From Leptidea sinapis (lineage: Eukaryota; Arthropoda; Insecta; Lepidoptera; Pieridae): a stretch of DNA of 64,000 nucleotides. Positions 1 through 11,273 of the stretch are shown here, piece after piece. The stretch spans positions 14,774,001 to 14,838,000 of the forward strand of contig NC_066276.1 in the NCBI RefSeq assembly GCF_905404315.1, given 5' to 3'. Each line of letters starts with the position of its first letter. Position 1 is the stretch's first letter. Both the position numbers and the translations under genes were made by a program. Below the pieces are notes generated by a model. The model worked only from the letters and a program-made list of their open reading frames with translations. It ran no database searches and was not told the origin of the DNA.

Positions 1-1
1 T

Positions 2-1612
2 CCGGCCCAGTTCCATAATAATCATACCACTGCCCACCCAAACGATACCTCAAATAACTCAAAAAAACTCTCAGATATAAGCCCCTCCACTGTAGATGAA
101 ATTACAAGGATAATTGACAATTTGGACCCAAATTCCAGCACTGGTATTGATGGTATCAGTACTAAGGCCCTAAAATGTATAAAAAACCTTATAGCTCCAG
201 TTCTTACCGAATGCATCAACAAAGTTTTCGAGGAAGGACGATTCCCAGACTCACTTAAGGTAGCCAAAGTCAGTCCCATTCACAAATCTGGCTCCAAAAC
301 TGATCCCGGCAACTATAGACCAATCTCTGTGCTCCCAGTACTATCTAAAGTAGTAGAAAAAATATTGCACAACCGTCTTGAATCTTATATGGAATCAATA
401 CAATACATTACAGAGCGCCAATTCGGTTTCAGACCAAAAAGTAATACTGTAGCTGCGACCGTTGACTTAGTGACAAAAGTGAGACAGAATATTGACAGTA
501 AAAACATTGTGTTGGGCATATTTGTTGATTTAAAGAAGGCGTTTGACACAGTAAGTCATTCAATCCTTGAAACTAAACTTCAGAACATAGGAATAACCGG
601 CAATGCATTTAAAGTTTTCCAATCGTACCTCAGTCATCGACAACAGATTGTAAAAATTGGCGACTACAAAAGTGAACCCCTTCCAGTTAGTTTTGGTGTA
701 CCACAGGGATCAATCCTGGGGCCCCTACTCTTCTCAATTTATATAAATGATATCGTTAATTTAGGTTTACATGGTCATATAACCTTGTATGCAGATGACA
801 CCTGTCTTTTCTATTTTGGGGCTTCCATCAATGACATTACCCAACATGCGCAAAAGGATCTTAATGTTCTTTCCAATTGGTTACAATCAAATCTACTTAC
901 AATTAATGGTACAAAGACTTCTTATATTATCTTTAGTGCGAAGAACAAACCAATACCTCCCTATAAACCCTTAAAAGTAAATGATGTACCCTTAACAGAA
1001 AAGCACGTTGAGAAATATTTGGGATTACTATTGGACAGTAAACTGACATGGGGCGCCCATATTGAATATGTTAAAAAGAAACTCTCTTCTCTGCTGGGTT
1101 CACTTCGTGGCATAGTTCGTTCGATACCCCGCAAAGTTAGAATACTTATCTATAATTCATTAGTTAAATCACACCTTACATATCTAATTGAAATATGGGG
1201 CAGTGCTCAAAAAACCAAGTTAGCTGAATTGCAAACAATACAAAATAGACTCATAAAAATGTTATTCCATTTCGCTTATTTAACACCTACTTCTAAAATA
1301 TACAAACAAACTAAAATCATGAACATAAAACAACTTTACACATACCATACATGTATACTGATACAAAAAATTCTACATAATTCCATCCATACATCAATCT
1401 TACTCACCCAAACTAAACATGCGTCTAAACGCAGCACGAGACGAGCCAGCTACTTGATACTACCTAAGACAAGAACAAATTACGGCAAGCGTATGTTTAT
1501 TTACGAGGGCGCACAACTTTTTAATAGTCTACCTTCATCTCTCAAAAAGATTAGGTCACTAAAAACATTTAAACGTGACCTATCAGACTATATTGTTTCA
1601 AAGTTTTTATAA
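2..1612 (+). CDS. LINE (non-LTR) reverse transcriptase, 5' end cut by window
   Basis: The frame is open from base 2 to the stop at 1612, so the true start lies left of the window. It encodes the RT domain and C-terminal tail of a CR1/Jockey-type non-LTR retrotransposon ORF2. Motifs in order are N-Y-R-P-I-S-V-L (about 310-335), a QFGFR block (about 420), F-V-D-L-K-K-A-F-D (about 520), G-V-P-Q-G-S-I-L-G-P (about 700) and the catalytic Y-A-D-D (about 788-800). The endonuclease part is not in the window. No stop or frameshift is seen, so the copy is young or selected. The clade assignment is inferred from motif flavour and was not tested. The reverse-strand frame at 22-279 is a shadow. Confidence 0.85.
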   Translation, partial: PAQFHNNHTTAHPNDTSNNSKKLSDISPSTVDEITRIIDNLDPNSSTGIDGISTKALKCIKNLIAPVLTECINKVFEEGRFPDSLKVAKVSPIHKSGSKTDPGNYRPISVLPVLSKVVEKILHNRLESYMESIQYITERQFGFRPKSNTVAATVDLVTKVRQNIDSKNIVLGIFVDLKKAFDTVSHSILETKLQNIGITGNAFKVFQSYLSHRQQIVKIGDYKSEPLPVSFGVPQGSILGPLLFSIYINDIVNLGLHGHITLYADDTCLFYFGASINDITQHAQKDLNVLSNWLQSNLLTINGTKTSYIIFSAKNKPIPPYKPLKVNDVPLTEKHVEKYLGLLLDSKLTWGAHIEYVKKKLSSLLGSLRGIVRSIPRKVRILIYNSLVKSHLTYLIEIWGSAQKTKLAELQTIQNRLIKMLFHFAYLTPTSKIYKQTKIMNIKQLYTYHTCILIQKILHNSIHTSILLTQTKHASKRSTRRASYLILPKTRTNYGKRMFIYEGAQLFNSLPSSLKKIRSLKTFKRDLSDYIVSKFL

Positions 1613-2149
1613 AACACATGTCTGAAATTGTTTGTTATGTGACAGTGCCCTGTAAAAGTGTGTAATCTTAAATTTTGTGAAGAAGAATAAGTACTATAAT
1701 GTGTAACATGTATGTACTGAACATCTAAAGAACGGCGGATAAATTATTACATCATATTTTTATGTTCTCATGTAAGTGACAATATTATGTTTTTAATGAG
1801 AAATAAATATCTTTAAACGTTATCGCTTATAATTTTAGATCAAACGAGGCGAGGATACGTGGCCATGTTTTATTGTCTTTCTATTTATTTATACGGCAGA
1901 CTTAGTTTATTGGAATCTCACATAAGCTGGGAGATTATTGCCGGAGAGGATTTTGTCTATTATTGTTATGAGTGAAAAAATATATGGGGAGGGATTTGGA
2001 TGAGCGATACGGCTTATTCTTGTAGTAAGTTTGTAACAGTCTGGGATCACATAAATTGATTTATAAATATGTCAAGTTATAGAATCCGTGAGTAATTAAT
2101 GTATTTTTTAACATACGAGGGGCAAACGGTAAATAGGGTCACGTGATTG
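1613..2149 (+). other. LINE 3' UTR, then unassigned sequence
   Basis: An AT-rich stretch follows the LINE stop. AATAAATATCTTTAAA near 1802-1817 is a plausible 3' end of the element, with no long A tail. I see no gene from there to 2149. Confidence 0.4.
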
Positions 2150-2397
2150 CGAGTGATGAGGCAACATGTGTAAACATTACTGTGTTTCGGTCTGAAGGGC
2201 GCCGTAGCTAGTGAAATTACTGGGCAAATGAGACTTGACATCTTATGTCTCAAAGTGACGAGCGCAATTGTAGTGCCGCTCAAAAATATTGGGTATTTCA
2301 AGAATCCTGAGCGGCACTGCATTGTAATGGGTAGAGCGTATCAATGACCATCAGCTGAACGTCCTGCTTGTCTCGTTCCTTATTTTCATAAAAAAAA
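2150..2397 (+). repeat. SINE-like repeat A, copy 1 (5' truncated)
   Basis: It matches the recurring about 300-bp repeat A of this window: a TGTTTCGGTCTGAAGGGC block, a GAAATTACTGGGCAAATGAG block, a hairpin whose arms are GTGCCGCTCA and TGAGCGGCAC, then CATCAGCTGAACGTCCTG and an A-rich tail. The family resembles the lepidopteran Metulj SINE (from memory). Confidence 0.75.
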
Positions 2398-2817
2398 CTG
2401 CTCATGAACATCCGCAACACCGGGTGCGTTGTCGACCTATAAGTTGGAAGTATGCTTAATCCTTGAATGTCCCTAGGTGGCATCGGTTCGGGAAAACAGT
2501 AGCCGGTAATTGGTTCCCCAAAGTGGCTGTACGAGGCAAGACGTTTCTTGCAAAACGCGTGGTTGTGGAAATGTTTAGTAAGGTTTACTGTGTTATAGAA
2601 CCGAATAGAAATATTTTCAACAAGTCTGTGTAGTCACACAGCATTGGGGACGAGTTTGATTCGTTCCACTCACTGCGTCGATTCTGCATAATGTTCAAAT
2701 TTTCCCAAAATCAAGACTGTGTTTTGACCTAATGAATGCACCGATTTCATTATTTTTTTGTATTCGCCAGCAAATGTGATAACAAGTACGTAGATCGTTC
2801 AATGAAGAGTGCTTCAC
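2398..2817. other. no gene recognised
   Basis: About 420 bp between two repeat A copies. No coding pattern or RNA gene is seen. Confidence 0.5.
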
Positions 2818-3105
2818 CAGTGGGAGGCTCCTTTGTAGATGATACCGGTTAGATTATAGGTACCACAACGGCGCCTATTTTTTAAAACAAACATTATTGT
2901 GTTTCAGTCAGGGCGCCGTAGCTAGTGAAATTACTAGACAAACGAGACTTTACCTCTTATGTGTCAAGGAGACGAGAGCAATTATTGCCACTCAGAATTT
3001 TTGGATTTTTAATAATCCTGAGCGGCACAGCATTGGTCACGGCGCGGGCGTATCTATTACCATCAGCTGAACGTCCTGCTCGCCTTGTCTCTATTGTCAT
3101 AAATT
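2818..3105 (+). repeat. SINE-like repeat A, copy 2
   Basis: A near full-length copy beginning CAGTGGGAGGCTCCTTTG and ending after the CATCAGCTGAACGTCCTG block. The middle about 30 bp (CTGCCGTGAAGCAG region) is degraded. Confidence 0.75.
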
Positions 3106-4061
3106 AAGATTCAGAATGAGTGTAAAATATTTTTTCCGAACTTAAAATTCCTTTCTTAAAACCTCTTCATCCTGAACACCTAAGCATTGCAATCTCTATC
3201 CCCTCAAATAAAGCTTCAAAGTTTGAAATAGATAGAATTCACTGGAGACCAGGTTGTATAACATAAAGGGAGTATGACCTTTCCGGTCGAACTACTCGCC
3301 TAAATTTCTTAGGAGTAGGATCATGATGATGAAGAATAGTTTCATCCATGATTAAAAATCGAAGTGAGAAATATTCAGGATCTTATTGTAATAGTTCCAA
3401 AGAAGCTTAGAGTTAATAATAGTTAATAGTTCAGTCTCATTTGTTTTTGTGCAACTGTGAGCATTGTGGGAGCTAAGTGCGAAATACCTTTTTTCATCCT
3501 TAAGCGTTTGTGTAAATAATGAATACTATAATGCTTCGCAGACTGTCTTCGACAAAATGTTTATTTGGCAATAAAATATTATGCTGTTACACGACGGTCA
3601 GCTAAAACAATTTTTCCATGATTTTAATTCAGTAACTATCATTGGTGAGGATCATATTTGGTGGATATTCTTCCACGTTTGAATTCGGCGCACCGATGCA
3701 GATACGGCTTAGCATTTGTAGATAAATTATCCTGTTAATTTAGATTAACTTGTTCCGTACTGAAAATTTTGAAGCAAAGGTACTTAAAACCGCACGCAAT
3801 TCAATTTTATCCATTCTCAACAACAGGCTCCGGGAAAAGAAACCATTCCATGTATAAAATACAAAAGATATTCTATTTATTTTTTAATCTGATCAATATT
3901 CAGCTTTACCGACCAGTATTTACACTTTTTTCTTTCCAAAGAGTTTGCACTTCATTCTCACTATTTATTTAACACCCCTCGTGTGTATCCATACGTAAAC
4001 ATCTATTGGATAATATATAGTCTTAGTGGAATTTCTAATTGGGTATAATGAGAAATGTGAG
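3106..4061. other. no gene recognised
   Basis: AT-rich sequence. Short frames here (for example 3769-3972) show no family resemblance and are taken as chance. Confidence 0.5.
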
Positions 4062-4385
4062 TTTTTTTATGAAAATAAGGGACGAGACGAGCAGGATGTT
4101 CAGTTGAGGGTAACTGATACGCCTTGCCCATTACAATGCAGTGCCGCGCAGGATTCTTGAAAAACCCAAAAAATTCTGAGTTGCACTACAATTGCGCTCG
4201 TCACCTTGAGACATAAGATGTTAACCCTCATTTTCCCAGTAATTTCACTAGCTACGGCCGCGGCGCCCTTGAGACCGAAACACAATAATGCTTAGGTACA
4301 CATTACTGCTTCACGGCAGAAATAGGCGCCGTTGTGGTACCCATGATCTAGCCGGCATCGTGTGCAAAGGAGCCTCCCACTGGTA
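4062..4385 (-). repeat. SINE-like repeat A, copy 3 (near full length)
   Basis: Reverse-complement copy. Its T-rich end (reversed A tail) is at 4062 and the family start GCCTCCCACTGG is at 4372-4383. Both hairpin arms are present but mutated (GTGCCGCGCAGG). Confidence 0.75.
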
Positions 4386-4569
4386 AAAAAAGTTTTAAGA
4401 ACTTTTATGTTCTGTTCTTTGTTAGTGTGAAGACTAAGTATATCTAAATCTGTTGAGTACTTTCAGAGATATGCGCTTATTTTTTTGTAAGAATCGCTGT
4501 TTCGTTCTTTAACTCTTCTTTAGTAGCCGCCGGATTCTGTAGTTGTATTATTATAAACATAAGTTACAA

Positions 4570-4965
4570 AGACACAAGCCCATCGCTGTTTGCCTGTTGT
4601 CTTGGAAAAAATTCGACAGCAGCGCCCTCGAAGCAGGATCCTCCTTCACCACGATAATGCGCACTCCGCAAAACGGACTGTTAAATATTTGACCATAGCA
4701 GGTGTCGAGATAATGAGTCATACAGTCCTGACCTGGCGCCCTGCGAGTTTTATTTATTCCCAAGAACTAAAGATAAAATTCGAGGTATTCGCTTTACAAG
4801 CACTTAAGGTGCGGTGAAAGCGTACGAAAATACCATAGAAGAGACCCCTAGGGAAGAATGGGCCCACTACTTTTCTCAGTGGTTCCATCGAATGCGACGA
4901 CGTGTAGAGAGGAACGGAGATTACTTCGAAAACAATAAAAGTATTTTCAACTTTCTACATTAAGG
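4570..4965 (+). pseudogene. mariner transposase, C-terminal half, broken
   Basis: The C-terminal half of a Tc1/mariner-superfamily transposase of mariner type. The frame holds L-L-H-H-D-N-A (the second catalytic Asp block) near 4633-4655. Further on, in another frame, it holds the terminal block E-T-P-R-E-E-W-A-H-Y-F-S-Q-W-F-H-R-M (about 4840-4895), which is typical of the mariner C-terminus. The region that should carry the third catalytic Asp (S-P-D-L-A-P-C type motif) around 4715-4770 is frameshifted and has stops. The N-terminal DNA-binding half is missing, and I did not find inverted termini. It is a fossil with no transposase activity expected. Confidence 0.8.
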
Positions 4966-5007
4966 CGTTTTTCATTTTCTAAAAATTTTCAGTGTTACCC
5001 ACGTATA

Positions 5008-5069
5008 ATCTCTTAACATCAGGGGACCCGAACGCTCGCTTGACCTCCATTTTCCATAAAAAAATAAGT
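5008..5069 (+). repeat. repeat B: 3' tip of a LINE
   Basis: CTTAACATCAGGGGACCC, then TTTTCCATAAAAAAA, is the terminal about 60 bp of the LINE family also seen at 18848, 50460, 54350 and 56100. Confidence 0.55.
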
Positions 5070-5847
5070 TTTTAATTCAATACTTAAACAAAAATATAAT
5101 TTATACATGATTTTAAAACTAACGTCACAGACCAACAAATTATACTGATGCCTCAATAGTGATGTAGTATTATTTTCAGAATATGTTCTGTCTACTTATT
5201 ATTTAATCGTGGATCCGACACTTGAAGAGTTTTGTTTGCGACGGTGCGGTGGCTCACAGTCGCGGGTGACATAAAAAATGTGAGCCAATCTCACTCGACC
5301 GCGCCGCCCGCCAAATGTCATGAATATTAACCATTTTGCGCCACGTCATAGAACACTAATATTATTACAGAGGGAGCAATTTATTTGAAGGTTATAATTA
5401 GTATTAGATTTGACATTAGCTGAACTGTTAAGTTTAAAGCTCTCTAAAAGAGCATTAAATTTTATACAATCAAAGAGTACAAGAAATGTGTTTTTTTATC
5501 ACATTCAATGGAGCATTAAGTCAAAAATCTAGTACAAGTAAAATCAGGAATTCATTTCAAAAATCTCCGAGTCTTAATATTGTTAATGGCTAAGACGAAA
5601 TTTCACACATAGAATCGTACGTTTCTTAGTTCAAAGTACCAACTTGGAGATTTAAATAAAATTTGAATAGAGTGTGATATAATTCCCTTATTTGCATCAA
5701 TGTAATAATGGGGAAGAGGGTTGTTATTTAGAATAATATCAATATCACAAAGTCAAAGTGGAACTCAAATAATACATTTGTGTGTGCATCAAGTTCAATT
5801 GGTTCAACACTTTCAATAAGAATGTGTTCATGAAAGTAACAAATTAA
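5070..5847. other. no gene recognised; one GC-rich patch
   Basis: AT-rich except 5220-5345, where GGCTCACA (5251-5258) and TGTGAGCC (5279-5286) form a perfect 8-bp hairpin stem. No coding pattern is seen. Confidence 0.4.
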
Positions 5848-6027
5848 CACGTAGTGACAGAACCACTTTTCAAAGCTTCACTAATAAATTTTTGTTTAAA
5901 GGGTTTGTGTAAAAGGTTTACTTATAAAATCAACAATTACAACAAGGAAATTCGTAGAGCAGAAGCCAAAGAGTTGAGGCATGACACATACCCGGCCTAT
6001 GATACAGCCGCAAACAATGCAAAATAG
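5848..6027 (+). pseudogene. 59-codon C-terminal ORF tail next to a ribozyme-like fold-back
   Basis: After an in-frame TAA at 5845, 59 sense codons run to TAG at 6025-6027. The residues are charged and look coding (K-E-I-R-R-A-E-A-K-E-L-R, then D-T-A-A-N-N-A-K before the stop). There is no start codon, so this would be the end of a longer frame. I do not recognise the family. Its position 13 bp before a fold-back with a hammerhead-like core suggests the 3' end of a retroelement, perhaps Penelope-like, but this is inference. Confidence 0.3.
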
Positions 6028-6040
6028 GTTAATATAAAAG

Positions 6041-6234
6041 TATCCAAATGTTTTGAGTCTTCTTTAGTATTAATTCCGCCAATATGTGTCTTTTAAACAA
6101 TTTGAGACTCGTGCCAGATTTTCGCGAGTCAAAGTGTCCTGAGGATGCCTCGTGTATAGGCGAAACACGTGTCGAAATTGTTTAAAAGATAAATATTGGA
6201 ATTAACACTAGAGAAAACTCAAAACATTTGGATA
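6041..6234. repeat. fold-back element with about 60-bp imperfect arms
   Basis: The left arm (6041-6103, starting TATCCAAATGTTTTGAGT) is the imperfect reverse complement of the right arm (6175-6234, ending ACTCAAAACATTTGGATA). Inside lies a second hairpin, GACTCG (6106-6111) with CGAGTC, and the hammerhead-like motif at 6139-6173. Confidence 0.75.
6139..6173 (+). ncRNA. hammerhead-ribozyme-like core (candidate)
   Basis: CTGAGGA (6139-6145) fits the hammerhead CUGANGA box. GCCT/AGGC forms stem II, GAAA (6162-6165) fits the second core box, and ACAC/GTGT then leads to GTC (6171-6173), the usual cleavage triplet, with a very short stem III. One extra T follows the CUGANGA box. Penelope-like elements are known to carry minimal hammerheads of this kind. 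Whether this copy can cleave is unknown. Confidence 0.4.
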
Positions 6235-6796
6235 ATTATGGATTTCCGCAAAGTAACAACTACTTCAATAAATTTTAATAGAAAAGTCATATGTTGTTAT
6301 CACTGTTTCCCGATGTTAATGAGTATTAGGATATTGTCACCTGTTCAAGAATTCGTTATGTAGCCAAAAATAAAACACTCTAGCTTCAAATCATATTTTA
6401 GTCATAAGAATACACAGTTAATGTACTGTAAACCACGTGTAATTTTCAGAATCGAACAATGTATCTATATCTAAACTAATTGTATAAAGAGGAAACATTT
6501 GTGTATTTGTAAGTATGTTTGTAATGTTTTCACACAAAAAATACTGGACCATGGAAACTATTGATGACAGAACAAAAAAATGTTCTACAGTATATAAAAC
6601 GTATCAATATCTACAAAAAAGTGCGCGACACTATGTCCTACTACTGTACTTTTTTACATATAAGTTCCGACAATAATCAAACCATATAATCATACCTTCG
6701 TTATCCCATAAAATGTTACTTAATTAAAGACGGTTTCACTACCAGTAAAATACTTTTAAAATGATTAAAATCGGACATTCCATTTTATAGATATAC
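6235..6796. other. no gene recognised
   Basis: AT-rich, with no repeat family of this window and no coding pattern. Confidence 0.5.
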
Positions 6797-7130
6797 TAGC
6801 TGACCCGGCAAACGTTGTTTTGCCATATAAAGTATAATTCACGCGATAGTTTAATAAGTAATAAAATATTGCCTATATATATTGTACATCATTTTGTTCT
6901 ATTGTCAATAGTTTTTGCAGCGCACGCACAAATTGGATTTCGATTTTACACCTTGTGTTACAAAATAGCAATTTTATTACGAATCCCTAATTTTGAAAAA
7001 AAACATATCCTATAGCCTTCCTCGATAAATGGACTACCCGACACTGAAAGAATCATTCAAATCGGACCAGTAGTACCAGAGATTAGCGCGTTCAAACAAA
7101 CAAACACTGCAGCTTTATAATATTAGTATA
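6797..7130 (+). repeat. interspersed repeat C (RTE-like 3' end), copy 1
   Basis: Starts ACTAGCTGACCCGGCAAAC and ends CTTTATAATATTAGTATAGA, the hallmark termini of a common insect repeat. A second copy lies at 10569. The assignment to an RTE-like or other non-autonomous class is from memory. Confidence 0.65.
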
Positions 7131-8059
7131 GATAACGAATTTAAAAATGTCAATCTAACGAAAATAACGCAATAATAAAATAATAACTAAGTGAAATAAA
7201 ACTTTTATATTAACGAAAATAAATCTAAAGCCCGACTTAATAGACTTTCCACTACCACGATATCGGTATCTAAGCGTGTGAAACCGCAGGGCATTGCTAG
7301 TCTAATATAAAGTTGAATTTAGTGGTAAGGAGGTGATATCAACGATATTTAAATACCCTAGCTGGGTTAATTAGGTTTATTTCTCAAAAAAAAACAAAAG
7401 TTCACTTACATGAGAACAATAATTCCAAATAAATATCAAAGAAAACATAATTATTAAAGTTACGGTGACTTTAAACAATAAGAAATTAAAAACACGCTAT
7501 GTTCTAAGATAACCATTGTGTTTGACAGTGCTTTTTTAATTTAGCTTGAAATTTTGGATAAGATTTTTCCTCAAATATATCTTTCAGCATGTCATTATAT
7601 AGTAGCGCTCTCTCAAACTGTATAGTTTTCGAACCATAATTACCTTATCGCAACCAGTTTAAAAAATGATGTTGCTGAAGCATCTGTTAAATTCATAATG
7701 TTTGACATAAAAACTCCGTATCACAGAACCGCGAATGTCGATTGGGGCACTTACGATTCTTCAGGGTCGTATTTCAGCTGAAACTGGCGCGACCGCGTTA
7801 CTGATTACGTAACATTTTGTTTGACACCACGCTTCGGATGAGAGGCGCGGATTCGATGACAGCTACTAAATGTGATCGCAATGGCTGAAACTATTATACA
7901 TATATACTTAAAGTACATTCTGGGGCAATATATAAACAACAGTTATTATAAATTCAATTTCACGGCCCATACAATTCCGAACGCCTAGCTCCCTTATAAG
8001 TCAGGCACTCTGTCTGATACTATCTGCATAGGAATTTTGAACTGTCATAACCATTTTTT
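7131..8059. other. no gene recognised; possible LINE tail on minus strand
   Basis: Reading 7500-7620 on the minus strand gives a short coding-like string (L-L-Y-N-D-M-L-K-D-I-F) that could be a degraded LINE C-terminus. It is too short to assign. The rest is AT-rich. Confidence 0.3.
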
Positions 8060-8360
8060 TTATGGTATTCCATAAAAAAAAATATTATATATACTATTGG
8101 AGGAAAAACGAGCGTACGGGTCACCTGGTGTTAAGTGATCACCGCCGCCCACATTCTCTTGCAACACCAGAGGAATCACAAGAGCGTTGCCGGCCTTTAA
8201 GGAAGGTGTACGCGCTTTTTTTGAAGGTACCCATGTCGTATCGTCCCGGAAACACCGCACAAGGAAGCTAATTCCACAGCTTAGTAGTACGAGGAAGAAA
8301 GCTCCTTGAAAACCGCACTGTGGAGGATCGCCACACATCCAGATGGTGGGGATGATATCC
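8060..8360 (-). repeat. repeat B: 3' end of a LINE, copy 1
   Basis: On the minus strand it encodes the last part of a LINE ORF2, with D-D-T-T-W-V-P-S-K-K-A-R and S-L-K-A-G-N-A-L, then a 3' UTR containing CACCTGGTGTTAAGTGATC (in plus orientation) and an A tail. It is truncated to the 3' end only, as expected from incomplete target-primed reverse transcription. Confidence 0.75.
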
Positions 8361-8462
8361 TAATTTGTTTGTTTCTAAATATATTGTTAACGAATATTGT
8401 TATACACATTTGAATGCTATTGTAACCTTTGTACTTCATCCTGACTTGCAATAAATAACTTA
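8361..8462. repeat. about 100-bp repeat shared with 57310-57410 (inverted)
   Basis: The reverse complement of this stretch matches 57310-57410 along its length with scattered differences (shared cores CAGGATGAA and TATAACAATATTC). The family is unknown. Confidence 0.6.
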
Positions 8463-8976
8463 TAAGGTTTTACAATTAATATTGAACAAATATAGAAAAG
8501 TAATTTTATTTGAGTAATAATGATTAGGGTTGAATTCAAACTGAAATCAATTACCTAAAAGCTCCATCCGGCCATAAACATGCCTCCAACAAACCGACAT
8601 GTGATAAATAGAGCATCGGTGAGCTTAGTTGCTTAATTTTTAATCCAGAGGTCCGACCTCTCAGACGGTCGAAACAAGACTGATGATTTTCCGTGAGGAT
8701 AGAGACCGCGACACTTAGTTAAACCAACTACCCTCATTTATTCCGCTGGGTTTTAAATAGATGTTTCTGGATTATGTACGGCATGGTCACTAACGTAATC
8801 TTAGTCCATATTTGTTAGATTTTTGGATCCAAGTGGAGTAATTGTCCATTTGTCCATTCTGTAGTGTATTACGATTTTATATGAAGAGGACAGTCGACGA
8901 ATTTTATTAAGATTACTGACTGTTCTTTTGAAGAAACACAGATTTTATTATCAAGTTATTTTTTTATATTTACATA
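8463..8976. other. no gene recognised
   Basis: About 510 bp without coding pattern or a known repeat. Confidence 0.5.
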
Positions 8977-9452
8977 CTAGCTTTTACCCGCGACTTTGTC
9001 CGCGTGGAATAGTTACTTTGGGTACTTTTTTTATTTTTGGGATACTTTGCAAATAATACAAACTGATCTTTCCGCTGCTGGCGGCGCTCTTCTACTATAC
9101 AGTGGATATCTCTTGTCATTGTGGACAGTCTCTTTAATGGTATTTCCCAGTGAACTTCAATCTCCAATTCATCCCCATGTGGGTCAAAATTTCGAAAATA
9201 CTCGATCAAATTTTATAAATTACTTCTTATCAAATGCCTAAATACTAAGTTTTATGGTGTCATCTTCGATAATGACGAACAATTTCCATTCAAACTACCA
9301 TTCCCTTCATTTATTTTTCCCAATAAAAAACCTATGTCCTTTTCCAAGCTCTAGTCTATCTCTGTACTAAATTTCATTAAAATCGCTTTGGTAGTTATGC
9401 GTGAAAGCGTTACAAACAAACTTACATTCACATTTATAATATTAGCCATACT
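8977..9452 (+). repeat. interspersed repeat D (RTE-like), copy 1
   Basis: Begins ACTAGCTTTTACCCGCGACT and continues with the TTGTCCGCGTGGAATAG block. It ends CATTTATAATATTAGCC. The reverse copy at 54820-55204 ends GAAGTCGCGGGCATCAGC. The two strings at 8996-9241 and 8970-9209 are chance frames inside the repeat. Confidence 0.7.
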
Positions 9453-9817
9453 AGATTACAGGATGTTTATGATGATGATGGATATTTTTAGGTAAATTGT
9501 ATATTTTTATTTATTTTTCTATGATAATGATTATCTTACTGTATGTTTTTTTGTCAATATAGCACCACGCTGTTTAGCAAAGTGTGTTATTAAAATTCAC
9601 ACATTGTCCATAAAAGTAAACTTTATTCCCGTGAATCCCTTAGAGGGGTGAATGTAAAAAATCCATGATTTCTCAAAGGGATGTTTGTCAGAGGCTGTGT
9701 GGGGTGAACAACGCACGAGTTAACTTCTGACCGGGATACCTTCAGATACGTGATAAGAATTTTGTCGGTGGTACAAGCTATAAGAATCACAGAGCTATTT
9801 GGTAATTAATTATTTTA
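9453..9817. other. no gene recognised
   Basis: AT-rich, with nothing assignable. Confidence 0.5.
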
Positions 9818-10102
9818 CCAATGGGAAGGTCCTTTGCACAGGAAGCCGGCTAGATTATGGGCACCACAACGGCGCCTATTTCTGCCGTGAAGCAGTCATG
9901 TGTAAACATTACTGTGTTTCGGTCTGAAAGGCGCTGTAGCAAGTGAAATTACTGGTCAAAGGAGACTTAACATCTTATGTCTCAAGGTGACGAGCGCAAT
10001 TGTAGTGCCGCTCAAAATTTTTGTATTTTTCAAGAATCCTGAGCGGCACTGCCATCTGAGCTGACCGTCCTGCTCGTCTTGTCCCTTATTTTCATAAAAA
10101 AA
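9818..10102 (+). repeat. SINE-like repeat A, copy 4
   Basis: Near full length, from CCAATGGGAAGGTCCTTTG to the A tail. It has lost the segment after the second hairpin arm (CATTGTAATGGGCAGGGCG type). Confidence 0.75.
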
Positions 10103-10568
10103 ATCATTATATATTTTATTTGAAATAATTTATATATGGACAGAATATAATATAGTTTGTTTTCTATCAGTATAGAGAAATTTCAGATAATTATATGAAT
10201 ATTGTAGATGTAGGTAATTGGCGCAGATTATCTTCCATTAAATATTAAAATGAAGATATTAAGATTATTTAACAAAGCGTAAAAAACCGCTAAGCTTTGC
10301 TTACGTCTTACAACTTAAACACAAGGAGGCCGTATGTTTTTCCGCGTCGATGATTTTAGCAAGATCTCTGTTGATTTGAGAACCAGGAATTTTCTCCTGT
10401 TACGTGCCGCAGATGTAATATCAGAGGGTGCGTTCGTTATTTCACACTCATTGTTAGCGTAGTATTACATACGGAAGGTGCGTATTTATTTTATATACAG
10501 CATATTCCTCGATCAACAAAAATGATGACCCGACTTTTTCTGTGGCGCATGAAATTTATATTGAATAC
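10103..10568. other. no gene recognised
   Basis: AT-rich, with no family hit. Confidence 0.5.
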
Positions 10569-11273
10569 TAGCTGACCCGGCAGACTTCATACTGCCTCAA
10601 TGGATAAATAAAAGACCTAAACTTTTGTATAAAATAAACTTAAAACAAACAACAGGAATCCTTTTTTTTATTAGAACAAATAAAAAAATTACCGTTATGA
10701 ATAAAATTTTAATATTATTTTCGATTAGTTACACATGATGTTGCTTACTTACAAAACAGAGTTTTCCTAAAATACTGGATATTTATAAAGTTTCAATTTG
10801 ATATTGACAGACACACACAGTTATGATACAGTCTGTTCATCAAAATAAAGATTTCTGATAAACTATATTTTTTATTTTGTTTTGTAGTGCGGTTAGGACC
10901 CGAAATTTTATTTTTAGACAAAATTTAAGATTTATCTACATAAAATAATCTGATAGATAGTTAACCACTGTCGTTAATGTACCTTCTATAGTTACCTAAA
11001 ATTAAGTTTATTTTTTACCTCTTGAGAAAGTTAGAAAGAAAAAAAAATCTAATTATTCATTTAAACTATTATTTCTGAACGACGGGGTACACATCAAAGG
11101 AAAATCAAAACCTTTGATTTTATTTAATTCCGACAGATTTCATATTTATTCACCTTCTAAACCTTCTCTGGACTTCCACAATTAATTTAGGACCAAAATT
11201 AGCCAAATCGGTCCAGCCGTTCTCGAGTTTTAACGAGAGTAAGGAATAGCAATTCATTTTTATATATATAGAT
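10569..11273 (+). repeat. interspersed repeat C (RTE-like), copy 2
   Basis: Starts CTAGCTGACCCGGCAGACTT like 6797 and ends with a TATATATATAGAT tail after CGGTCCAGCCGTTCTCGAG, a typical LINE/RTE 3' block. No ORF is left. Confidence 0.6.

Noticed and set aside
22..279. 85-codon minus-strand frame
   Set aside because: Antisense to the LINE RT frame with no protein pattern.
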